A stretch of DNA of 12,481 bases from JANXSS01 sp025356535. Its GTDB lineage: Bacteria; Pseudomonadota; Gammaproteobacteria; Burkholderiales; Burkholderiaceae_D. The notes beneath the pieces were generated by a model. That model saw nothing but the letters and a program-made list of their open reading frames with translations, did not search any database and was not told where the DNA came from. Shown one piece after another: positions 6,705 through 12,481 of the stretch. Position numbers and translations under genes: made by a program. The stretch is from the NCBI GenBank assembly GCA_043762325.1, contig JAYUMU010000015.1:1-12481 (forward strand). Reading direction: 5' to 3'. Numbering within the stretch: the first letter of the stretch is position 1; every line of letters begins with the position of its first letter.

Positions 6705-8651
6705 ATGTCCATTCGCTCCCTCTACGTGCCGGATCCTGCGGCATCGGCCGTCCGCCGCCATATCTGGTGGTCGCTGCTATTGTGGTTTCTCCGGGCATTT
6801 GCCCTGGCCGGCACCGTCTCGTGCGCTGCGGCCGGCGAGGCGCCGGCGTTGGCGGAAATCCGTCGCGCCGAGGTCGTCGTGTCGAACGCGACGGCAGTGC
6901 CCGCTGACGACGCTGGCTGGAAGCCGGTGGCGCTGACGCATCGGGAAAAGAAACCGGGCGGCCTGGCCCTGGTGCAGTACTGGTATCGCATGCCGTTTTC
7001 GGCAAATCCGGGCGGCACGCCGCTGTGGGTGTATTTTCCCGGCCTGCCAAGCGGTGGCGACGTGTACCTCAACGGCGCCCTGGTTGGCGAAGTACCGGAC
7101 GCTACCGATCGCGTGCATGTGCGCTGGTACCGGCCGCATCTGCTGCTGCTGCCACCGGTGCTGCTGCGACCCGGTAGCAACATGCTGGCCGTGCACCTGT
7201 CCATTCGCGAGCCGCTGACCAGCTTCGGTCCGGTGCAGGTCGGCAGCGAAACAATCCTTCGTCCGCAATACGACCGGCTGCTCTTCTGGGAGGAAACGAT
7301 CGCCGAGATATCGACGGCCATCTGCCTGCTTGCCGGCAGCCTCATCATTGCCTTCTGGCTGCGCCGTCCGCAGGAGCGGCTCTATGGTCTCTTCGGTTTC
7401 TGCATGCTCTTCTGGGGCGTGCGCACGCTGCTGCTGCACATTCCGGTCGTACCGGTGCCGGCGATGCTGCTGTGGCGCTGCGCCTACTATTTTTCGACCG
7501 CCGGCTTCATCGTGCTCATCACCGGCTTCATGCTCAAGTTCAGCGGTCGCGCGCATCCGCGCCTGACGCGCATCATGGTCGGTTACTGGCTCATTGGCTG
7601 CCTGGTATTTGCCGCCGGCGGGCAGGCCTTGCGACCGCTGATGAATTCATGGTGGCTGCCCGGTTTTCTGCCCTGGGCCTTGTATTCGGCGGTGCAACTG
7701 TGCCGCTTTGCGTTGCGCCAGCGTACCCGCGCCAGCTTTGCGATGGGCCTGGCGGTGGTGCTGGCGCTGATGCTGTCCCTGCATGATTTTGCGGTCCAGG
7801 AAGCCTGGTTCGGCCTGCCGGAAATCTACCTGATGCACCTGGCGATTCCATCTTTCCTGCTGGTGATGACCGGCGTGCTGTCGGACCGTTTTCTGGAGTC
7901 CTTGAAGCGGGTCGAGTCGGTCAACGAGCAGCTCGCCCTGAAGGTGGCAGCAAGGGAAAAGGAAATTGCCGAAAGCTACCGCCGCGTGCAGGTGCTCGAG
8001 CGCGCCAATGCCGCCACCGAGGAGCGCCAGCGCATCATGCGGGACATGCATGACGGCGTCGGCTCGCAGTTGCTGACGGCGCTGGTGATGGTCGAGCGCG
8101 GCGCGGCCAGCCGCGAGGTCACCGTGCTGCTGCTGCAGGAGTGTCTCGACGACATGCGCCTGGCAATCGAGTCGCTCTCGCCGGATGATCCGGACCTGCT
8201 GCCGGTGCTGGGCAACTTTCGCTTCCGCATGGAAGCGCGCTTCAAGTCGATGGGACTGACGCTCGACTGGCGCAGCCAGGACATGCCCGACGCACTGGAG
8301 GTGGCGCCGCATGCCGGGCTGCATATCCTGCGCATGCTCCAGGAAGCGCTGGCAAACGTGCTCAAGCATGCGCAGGCATCGGCGGTGCAGGTGGCACTCG
8401 ATTTCTCGGCGTCGTCGCTGGCAATCGAGATCACCGACAACGGTGTCGGCTTCGATCCCGCCCGTGCGCGTGGCGGCCGGGGCCTCGACAACATGCAGAT
8501 CCGGGCGCAGAAGCTCGGTGCGAGCTGCATCGTTTCGCATCTGCCCGGCGGCACCTGCGTGCGCTTCGTCATACCGCTGCGCGCCATTCGGGCAGCCAGC
8601 GCCCCGGGCGGCGCTGCGCATGCGGCCCTGCCCGCGCTTGCTGGCGGCTGA
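6705..8651 (+). CDS. Sensor histidine kinase, 7TM (7TMR-DISM-like) with HisKA_3/HATPase output
   Basis: A 648-aa membrane kinase of the NarL/DegS class. An N-terminal signal or anchor (20-43) leads into a periplasmic beta-sandwich (about 45-185) containing PLWVYFPGLP and DVYLNGALVGEV, which recall 7TMR-DISM or jelly-roll ligand-binding folds. Seven hydrophobic segments follow (about 200-219, 225-245, 258-278, 288-306, 318-336, 343-361, 376-394), then a coiled coil (395-440). The dimerisation/phosphoacceptor helix reads RQRIMRDMHDGVGSQL with His449. The ATPase domain has N-box LQEALANVLKHA (Asn551), G1 DNGVGFDP (Asp578) and G2 GGRGLDNM (590-597). All catalytic boxes look intact. No response regulator is encoded next to it, so it is an orphan here. 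The ligand is unknown. The ATG lacks a clear Shine-Dalgarno, so the exact start is less certain than the frame. Confidence 0.9.
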   Translation: MSIRSLYVPDPAASAVRRHIWWSLLLWFLRAFALAGTVSCAAAGEAPALAEIRRAEVVVSNATAVPADDAGWKPVALTHREKKPGGLALVQYWYRMPFSANPGGTPLWVYFPGLPSGGDVYLNGALVGEVPDATDRVHVRWYRPHLLLLPPVLLRPGSNMLAVHLSIREPLTSFGPVQVGSETILRPQYDRLLFWEETIAEISTAICLLAGSLIIAFWLRRPQERLYGLFGFCMLFWGVRTLLLHIPVVPVPAMLLWRCAYYFSTAGFIVLITGFMLKFSGRAHPRLTRIMVGYWLIGCLVFAAGGQALRPLMNSWWLPGFLPWALYSAVQLCRFALRQRTRASFAMGLAVVLALMLSLHDFAVQEAWFGLPEIYLMHLAIPSFLLVMTGVLSDRFLESLKRVESVNEQLALKVAAREKEIAESYRRVQVLERANAATEERQRIMRDMHDGVGSQLLTALVMVERGAASREVTVLLLQECLDDMRLAIESLSPDDPDLLPVLGNFRFRMEARFKSMGLTLDWRSQDMPDALEVAPHAGLHILRMLQEALANVLKHAQASAVQVALDFSASSLAIEITDNGVGFDPARARGGRGLDNMQIRAQKLGASCIVSHLPGGTCVRFVIPLRAIRAASAPGGAAHAALPALAGG

Positions 8652-8702
8652 AGCGGCACCGGCCTGGCGCGCAGGATCGCGGCATGCCGCGGCGCGGCAC
8701 GG

Positions 8703-8709
8703 TTACAAT
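8703..8709 (+). promoter_or_regulatory. TTACAAT, candidate -10 box for the pseudouridine-synthase-like gene
   Basis: TTACAAT lies 28 nt before ATG 8738, in the 86-bp gap after the kinase stop. The flanks are very GC-rich and no recognisable -35 is present. It suggests the downstream gene can be transcribed separately from the kinase. Confidence 0.4.
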
Positions 8710-8737
8710 CGGCGCTTCGCCGCCTGGAATACCGAAC

Positions 8738-9460
8738 ATGACTGAATCGATCCGCCTTGCAAAACATGTCGCCGAACGCTTCATCTGCTCGCGGCGCGAA
8801 GCCGAGCAATACATCGAAGGCGGCTGGGTGACGGTCGACGGCGTGGTCGTCGAGGAGCCGGGACATCGCGTGGGCAGCGAAGCGGTCAGCCTGCATCCGG
8901 ATGCGACACTCGCCCCGCAGCCACCGGTGACGATCCTGCTCAACAAGCCCGCCGGACTGGAGGCGCTGGCCGATGCCGCGCCCCTGCTGGCATTGCTGAC
9001 GCCGGCTGCGCGCGCCGCCGATGACCGCTCCGGCCAGCGCATGCTGCGTCGCCACCTGAGCGCACTGACGCTGGCTGCGCCCCTGGGGAAAGTGGCCAGC
9101 GGCCTGGTCGTGCTGACACAGGACTTCCGGGTTACCCGCAAGCTCGTCGACGACGCCAGTCGCATCGAACATGAATTCGTCGTCGATGTGCAAGGCCAGA
9201 TACAGGCCGATGGCCTGGCCCGTTTGAATGCCGGCATACCGTTGCCGGGCCGCCCGCCCGGGCCGGTCAAGGTCAGCTGGCAAAACGAGACACGCCTGCG
9301 CTTCGCTGCCAAGGCGTTGAAGACCGGGCACATCACCGTGATGTGCGAAGCCGTCGGCCTGCAGGCAACCGGCATGCGGCGCATCCGCGTCGGCCGCCTG
9401 CCGATGGCCGGTCTTGCGCAAGGCCAGTGGCGCTATCTTACGGCGCACGAACGCTTCTAG
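8738..9460 (+). CDS. S4-domain RsuA/RluF-family pseudouridine synthase homologue, probably catalytically inactive
   Basis: The 240-aa product starts at ATG 8738; the upstream in-frame start at 8684 overlaps the promoter-like box and adds residues atypical for the family. An N-terminal S4 RNA-binding domain (5-50, RLAKHVAERFICSRREAEQYIEGGW in outline) is followed by ILLNKPAGL (67-74) and the synthase fold, ending in GMRRIRVGRLPMAGLAQGQWRYL as in RsuA/RluB/RluE/RluF enzymes. In active members the catalytic loop reads G-R-L-D-x-D-T/S-x-G-L. Here it is APLGKVASGL (114-123), with Gly117 at the catalytic Asp position (codon 9086-9088). The later conserved Tyr (K/E-x-Y-x-V) is Phe147. RNA binding is likely kept and uridine isomerisation is unlikely. 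Overall length is normal and the frame is uninterrupted, so this is not simple decay. Confidence 0.85.
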   Translation: MTESIRLAKHVAERFICSRREAEQYIEGGWVTVDGVVVEEPGHRVGSEAVSLHPDATLAPQPPVTILLNKPAGLEALADAAPLLALLTPAARAADDRSGQRMLRRHLSALTLAAPLGKVASGLVVLTQDFRVTRKLVDDASRIEHEFVVDVQGQIQADGLARLNAGIPLPGRPPGPVKVSWQNETRLRFAAKALKTGHITVMCEAVGLQATGMRRIRVGRLPMAGLAQGQWRYLTAHERF

Positions 9461-9652
9461 GCTATCGCAGGTTGGCGGTACGCATCCGCGCTGCAACTGT
9501 GGCCGCACCGCGACACTTCCTGTTTTCCTACATCAAAAGGGAAAGCTTTCTGATACGTACCAAATTTCTTATCAAATATTCTCAATCTGTGAAGCAATGC
9601 CTTCCACAACGGGTATGCGCGCCGCCCGCAACAGATCCGCGCTCTGGATGAC

Positions 9653-9659
9653 GAGGAAG
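9653..9659 (+). promoter_or_regulatory. Shine-Dalgarno GAGGAAG that fixes the start at 9663
   Basis: GAGGAAG ends 3 nt before ATG 9663, with its GAGG core 6 nt upstream. This favours 9663 over ATG 9648 and over the much longer frame from 9414, which overlaps the preceding gene. Confidence 0.65.
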
Positions 9660-9662
9660 AAA

Positions 9663-10142
9663 ATGGAACTGATCCTGGAAAGCGGGGCGTCGGGTTCGCC
9701 AAGCGTGGCACCGCCGCAGGCAAACGTTGCGCTGTCGTCGACGGCCGTTACAGACATGCATGAGCCGAGCACGGGCAGGGAAACCGGCGCGGCGCTTGCC
9801 GGCGACTGGGCGGCGTATCGCCGCCGCTGCGCTTTTCTCGAGGTCGTGCCGGCGCTGCCAACCGAAGCCGCGATCGGCGCACGGCGGGCCTACGCGCTGG
9901 CGTACCTTGGCGAGAGGGCGCAGTTGCATGGCGGCGTCTTTCGCGCCTCCAGGCCAACGGTATTTACGGAAGCTGCCGTCGCCGGCATGGCAAAGCGCAA
10001 TGCGGCAGCACGCTTTGGCCGCTATCCCTGGTTAGCCGAGATGCTCGCGCTGATGGCGGCACTCGACACCGCCCAGCATGGCGTGATGAGCCGTGAAGGA
10101 AACGTGTTTTCGTTTCCTGATGGATTCAACAGTCGCGCCTGA
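9663..10142 (+). CDS. Unrecognised small protein
   Basis: A 159-aa product starting at ATG 9663, chosen for its strong ribosome-binding site. The first 45 residues are low-complexity Ser/Ala/Gly/Pro/Thr and probably disordered. From about 48 the chain is mostly helical and Ala/Arg-rich: DWAAYRRRCAFLEVV, RRAYALAYLGERAQLHGGVF, a moderately hydrophobic segment WLAEMLALMAAL (123-134), and an end rich in Phe/Asn/Gly. No signal peptide, no clear membrane span and no motif I can assign. It is preceded by a 200-bp AT-rich gap and followed by an inverted repeat at 10164, so it is probably monocistronic. Codon use matches its neighbours, which supports a real gene. Function unknown. Confidence 0.6.
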   Translation: MELILESGASGSPSVAPPQANVALSSTAVTDMHEPSTGRETGAALAGDWAAYRRRCAFLEVVPALPTEAAIGARRAYALAYLGERAQLHGGVFRASRPTVFTEAAVAGMAKRNAAARFGRYPWLAEMLALMAALDTAQHGVMSREGNVFSFPDGFNSRA

Positions 10143-10163
10143 GGCCAGTCGCTTGCAATGCCT

Positions 10164-10188
10164 GCCGGAAGTGTCACACACATCCGGC
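10164..10188. repeat. 25-bp near-perfect inverted repeat
   Basis: GCCGGA-A-GTGT-CAC-ACAC-A-TCCGGC forms a 6-bp plus 4-bp stem interrupted by one A/A mismatch around a 3-nt loop. It lies 22 bp after the previous stop codon and 119 bp before the DUF3135 start. No T-run follows, so it is not a classical terminator; it could be an operator dyad or a transcript-end stem. Confidence 0.5.
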
Positions 10189-10306
10189 GTGGATTGCTGA
10201 GATTGCGCACTTCGTTTTTGCGTTGGCTTTATCGCAATGAAAATAAGCGTTGAGACCGACAGTCTTCACTATGCATTCTGTTATCAATAAGACAACAGGA
10301 AACAAC

Positions 10307-10624
10307 GTGAATTCAGTCATGCAATTGCCCGCTTTCGAAACCCTGGTCGCACTGCACGCAAAGGATCCCGTGGCGTACGACGAATTCCGCCGCCAGCTGT
10401 TGCAGTCATGCATCGATAGCGCGCCGGAAATACATCGTCCGCAGCTGGAACGACTGCGCCAACGCATGGAAGAAGCCCGCGCCGACGCGGCAACGCCGAT
10501 CGAAGCCGCCGCTGCCGCATCCCGCCTCATGGTCGACTCGTGCATCCGCCTGCGGGCAGCGATGGCGCCGCTCGCCAGCGCCGGCTTGCAAACCGCAGTG
10601 CTGTTGAGTAAATTCAGGCTGTAA
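10307..10624 (+). CDS. DUF3135 family protein
   Basis: A 105-aa product. GTG 10307 is preferred as start because AGGA (10297-10300) is 6 nt upstream; ATG 10319 and ATG 10271 are in frame as alternatives. The sequence fits the DUF3135 pattern: LPAFETLVALHAKDPVAYDE at 7-26, then LRRQL/CIDSAP, RPQLERLRQRMEEAR (44-58), and a C-terminal SRLMVDSCIRLRAAM (72-86). It is an all-helical cytoplasmic protein without signal or membrane segments. The family is common in proteobacteria and its biochemical role is unknown. It stands alone, with its own upstream gap and hairpins directly after its TAA. Confidence 0.8.
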   Translation: MNSVMQLPAFETLVALHAKDPVAYDEFRRQLLQSCIDSAPEIHRPQLERLRQRMEEARADAATPIEAAAAASRLMVDSCIRLRAAMAPLASAGLQTAVLLSKFRL

Positions 10625-10650
10625 AAAAAGGGGTTGGCACTCTGCAACCC
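10623..10650 (-). terminator. Candidate minus-strand intrinsic terminator
   Basis: GGGTTG (10631-10636) pairs with CAACCC (10645-10650) around an 8-nt loop. On the minus strand the stem runs straight into a run of seven T (complement of 10623-10629). The stem is short (6 bp) but the U-tract is good. No solid minus-strand gene is visible upstream of it, so it would end an unrecognised transcript. Confidence 0.45.
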
Positions 10651-10668
10651 GGCAAGCAATCGGGTTTT
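10646..10668 (+). terminator. Candidate weak plus-strand terminator after the DUF3135 gene
   Basis: AACCCG (10646-10651) pairs with CGGGTT (10661-10666) around a 9-nt loop, with T at 10665-10668. It overlaps the minus-strand terminator stem, so the arms belong to two mutually exclusive hairpins. The U-run is short. Confidence 0.35.
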
Positions 10669-10841
10669 GCATTCGCTCTGTGCGCCAGCGCACCATATCC
10701 GATAGTTTCCTGCGCTATCATAAATTCGTTGGCCTGCTGATCAGGCAAGACTACAAGGCGTTCCCCAAACGTGGTGTCTTGACCGGTTGCAGAATATCCA
10801 GCAGGTTCGCCGATCGCCTCGAGCATCGGCACCAGACATGT

Positions 10842-10873
10842 AAAACCGGCGTTGTCGACACGCCGGTTTTTTT
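10842..10873 (+). terminator. Strong intrinsic terminator
   Basis: A perfect 11-bp stem pairs AAAACCGGCGT (10842-10852) with ACGCCGGTTTT (10860-10870). The loop is 7 nt and seven consecutive T run from 10867. It lies about 220 nt beyond the DUF3135 stop, which is far for that gene. It therefore ends either a long 3' UTR or a separate small transcript starting after 10670. On the minus strand only four T follow. Confidence 0.85.
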
Positions 10874-11184
10874 ACGCCTTCACTTGGGCCTTCCTCGATC
10901 GTCGTCGCTTGTTTCGCAGTGCCTCCACGTTCCCGATAATCTCAAACTTCTTCGGTTGCAATCGATGTGTCGATGGCCGCCATGCTCTTCCGATGTAGCG
11001 CAGTCACGCGTGGCGCGCGGTTGCCCGGTCATCGATTCTGCAGTCAACCAGTGCGCCCGTTTCGTTGGTCAGAATTGTGTTTTGCGTGCTGGAAAAAATA
11101 TTTTGTTAAGACAATACTTTATGCCACGCAATTAATTCGCAGGGTAATTCGCCCTGTATTGGCACAACCAATCCGGGGACAAAA

Positions 11185-12399
11185 ATGGAAATCACGAAGA
11201 CGGTAGCGCAGTCGCACGAGCTGGACCTGCAGGCAATCAGCACGGCCCTCAACCGGGTGCAGGCGGTCATCGAGTTCGAGCTCGATGGCACGATCATCAA
11301 TGCGAATGAAAATTTCCTCAAGACGCTGGGTTATACGCTGGAAGAAGTGCAGGGCAAGCATCATGCAATGTTCTGCGAGCCAGCCTACGCCGCCACGCCG
11401 GCCTACAAGCAGTTCTGGGAACGCCTTGGCCGCGGCGAATTCGACCAGGCCGACTACAAGCGCATAGCCAAGGGCGGACGTGAAGTCTGGATCAACGCTT
11501 CCTACAATCCGATACTGGACGCGCACGGCAAGCCGTACAAGGTGATCAAGTTTGCCACCGACATCACCGCCAGCAAGCAAAAAAATGCGGAATTCGAAGG
11601 CAAGACGAACGCCATCAGCAAGTCGCAGGCAGTCATCGAATTCAACCTCGACGGCACCATCATCACCGCCAACGAGAATTTCCTCAGCACGATGGGCTAT
11701 GGGCTCGACGAAATCGTCGGCAGGCATCACCGCATGTTCTGTCAAAAGGATTACGCAGGCAGCGCAGTGTATGCCGACTTCTGGAAAAAGCTGGGCGCCG
11801 GCCAGTTCGAATCCGGCGAATACAAGCGCCTTACCAAGGACGGCCGGGAAGTGTGGCTGACAGCGTCCTACAATCCGATCTTCGACGCCGACGGCAAGCC
11901 GTTCAAGGTCGTCAAGTTCGCCTCCGACATAACGGCCGCGCGGATGGCCAACGTCGAATTCGAGGGCAAGGTCAGTGCCATGGACAAGGCCCAGGCCGTC
12001 ATCGAGTTCGACATGAACGGCATCATCCTCGACGCCAACGAAAACTTCCTGGCAGTCATGGATTACGCCCTCTCGGACATCAAGGGCGAACACCACCGCA
12101 ACTTCTGCGAAGACGAATATGCCGCCAGCGCCGAATACAAGCGCTTCTGGCAAAAGCTCAACCGCGGCGAATTCGACAGTGGCCGTTACAAGCGCCTGGG
12201 CAACAACGGCAAGGTGGTCTGGATCCAGGCGACCTACAATCCGATCCTCGACCTCAACGGCAAGCCCTACAAGGTGGTCAAGTTTGCAACCGACATCACC
12301 GAGCAGGTGCGCATGGAAAGCGGCATCAAGGAAAAAGCGGCCAACGACAGCCGCAAGGTCAATGCGCTGTTGCAGTCGGTCGCCCTAGGGAACCGCTGA
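11185..12399 (+). CDS. Triple-PAS sensory protein, probably a chemoreceptor lacking its signalling domain
   Basis: A 404-aa product starting at ATG 11185 with GGGGA 5 nt upstream. It consists of three PAS domains (residues 26-129, 148-251, 270-373) repeating with an exact 122-residue period. Each carries QAVIEF, ANENFL, an HHxMFC/HHRNFC motif (Cys64, Cys186, Cys308), an FW, YKR, and YNPI-D-GKP-KV-KFA-DIT. This PAS type is typical of methyl-accepting chemotaxis proteins, which have two or three copies and then a cytoplasmic MCP module. Here the protein ends in DSRKVNALLQSVALGNR and TGA, exactly where such proteins run into the MCP helices, so no kinase-coupling domain remains. There is no membrane segment; it would be cytoplasmic. 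PAS ligands in this group include flavin or haem in some members; none can be assigned here. An alternative is a stand-alone PAS adaptor. Confidence 0.85.
   Translation: MEITKTVAQSHELDLQAISTALNRVQAVIEFELDGTIINANENFLKTLGYTLEEVQGKHHAMFCEPAYAATPAYKQFWERLGRGEFDQADYKRIAKGGREVWINASYNPILDAHGKPYKVIKFATDITASKQKNAEFEGKTNAISKSQAVIEFNLDGTIITANENFLSTMGYGLDEIVGRHHRMFCQKDYAGSAVYADFWKKLGAGQFESGEYKRLTKDGREVWLTASYNPIFDADGKPFKVVKFASDITAARMANVEFEGKVSAMDKAQAVIEFDMNGIILDANENFLAVMDYALSDIKGEHHRNFCEDEYAASAEYKRFWQKLNRGEFDSGRYKRLGNNGKVVWIQATYNPILDLNGKPYKVVKFATDITEQVRMESGIKEKAANDSRKVNALLQSVALGNR
11260..12303 (+). repeat. Three tandem 366-bp PAS-coding repeats
   Basis: Units begin at 11260, 11626 and 11992, each aligned on the QAVIEF codons and each exactly 366 bp apart. 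Protein identity between units is high while synonymous positions vary. That points to older duplication kept in register rather than a very recent copy. Confidence 0.85.
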
Positions 12400-12437
12400 T
12401 TTATTGCTGAGCTTGCGCCGTCCCATCTGCTGTGCCG

Positions 12438-12444
12438 TTACAAT
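12438..12444 (+). promoter_or_regulatory. TTACAAT, candidate -10 box for the next gene
   Basis: TTACAAT in the 71-bp gap after the PAS gene, 26 nt before ATG 12471. It is the third occurrence of this heptamer at a similar distance from a start codon in the window. No clear -35. Confidence 0.4.
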
Positions 12445-12470
12445 TGTGTACCGAGTTTTTTCGAGCTTTC

Positions 12471-12481
12471 ATGATGAAACA
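12471..12481 (+). CDS. Possible start of the next gene (3' partial, only 11 bases visible)
   Basis: ATGATGAAA at 12471 follows a TTACAAT box and is open to the window edge. Only three codons are visible, so nothing can be said about the product. The ribosome-binding site is weak (CGAG about 6 nt upstream). It may be a chemoreceptor or an unrelated gene. Confidence 0.25.

Larger units (their letters stand above)
10625..11184. other. 560-bp region without a convincing gene, hairpin-rich at left, AT-rich at right
   Basis: Open frames here (+ 10680-11135, - 10614-10832) have poor codon composition or run through terminators, so I do not call them. The left half (10680-10873) has successive short inverted repeats: GTGCG/CGCAC at 10680-10693, GCCTG/CAGGC around 10731-10745, and GCCGAT/ATCGGC around 10809-10830. 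It ends in a strong plus-strand terminator and may encode a small RNA. The right end (11090-11140) is AT-rich with no clean -10/-35 pair and presumably carries the promoter for the PAS gene. A direct repeat of TAATTCGC within 11133-11152 overlaps a small CAGGG/CCCTG stem. Confidence 0.5.

Noticed and set aside
9414..9662. Long N-terminal extension of the gene at 9663
   Set aside because: It overlaps the end of the pseudouridine-synthase-like gene and crosses the AT-rich intergenic gap with atypical residues; a strong Shine-Dalgarno supports ATG 9663.
10614..10832. Minus-strand 72-codon frame
   Set aside because: Its end runs into a terminator-like stem and the T-run, third-base GC is lower than in real genes here, and there is no ribosome-binding site; kept only as a reason to check minus-strand transcription.
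10680..11135. Plus-strand 151-codon frame
   Set aside because: It runs straight through the strong terminator at 10842-10873 and encodes a Cys/Arg/Ser-rich sequence with no domain-like pattern.
11159..11174. Sigma-54 promoter (TGGCAC-like) before the PAS gene
   Set aside because: TGGCAC is present at the -24 position but the expected TTGC at -12 is absent (ATCC instead), and the site is too close to the start codon.

Overview
The window looks like chromosomal DNA of a high-GC betaproteobacterium, probably Burkholderiales and perhaps Oxalobacteraceae. The clues are Ala/Arg/Gly-rich proteins, a DUF3135 protein, a KGG-motif stress protein, an S4-domain pseudouridine-synthase relative, and a recurring TTACAAT box ahead of start codons. 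The taxonomic call is inference. I see no tRNA, rRNA, CRISPR array or insertion sequence.

Region 1 (1-5096, + strand) is a surface or secretion block. A very large modular fibre protein enters from the left edge. It carries YadA-head-like repeats and two intramolecular-chaperone (peptidase S74) domains, each with its Ser-Lys dyad intact. About 56 bp later comes an outer-membrane lipoprotein secretin of the type IVb pilus (PilN/BfpB-like) kind, with a long Pro/Ala-rich tail built partly from 15-bp tandem repeats. A strong intrinsic terminator closes the block. An attractive but unproven reading is a self-processing adhesin displayed through a dedicated secretin or pilus.

Region 2 (5147-6417) holds a minus-strand hydrophilic KGG-type stress protein diverging from a plus-strand glycine-zipper protein (YidB/DUF937-like).

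Region 3 (6705-9460) holds an orphan NarL-type sensor histidine kinase with a 7TM sensor module. It is followed by an RsuA/RluF-like pseudouridine-synthase homologue whose catalytic Asp is replaced by Gly and whose conserved Tyr is replaced by Phe, so it is probably a non-catalytic RNA-binding protein.

Region 4 (9663-10873) has one unrecognised small protein, a DUF3135 protein, and a hairpin-rich stretch with intrinsic terminators facing both ways that could encode a small RNA.

Region 5 (11185-12481) is a triple-PAS protein with near-identical repeats of exactly 122 residues. It stops where a methyl-accepting chemotaxis signalling module would normally begin, so it looks like a receptor that lost its output domain. 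A possible next gene starts in the last 11 bases.
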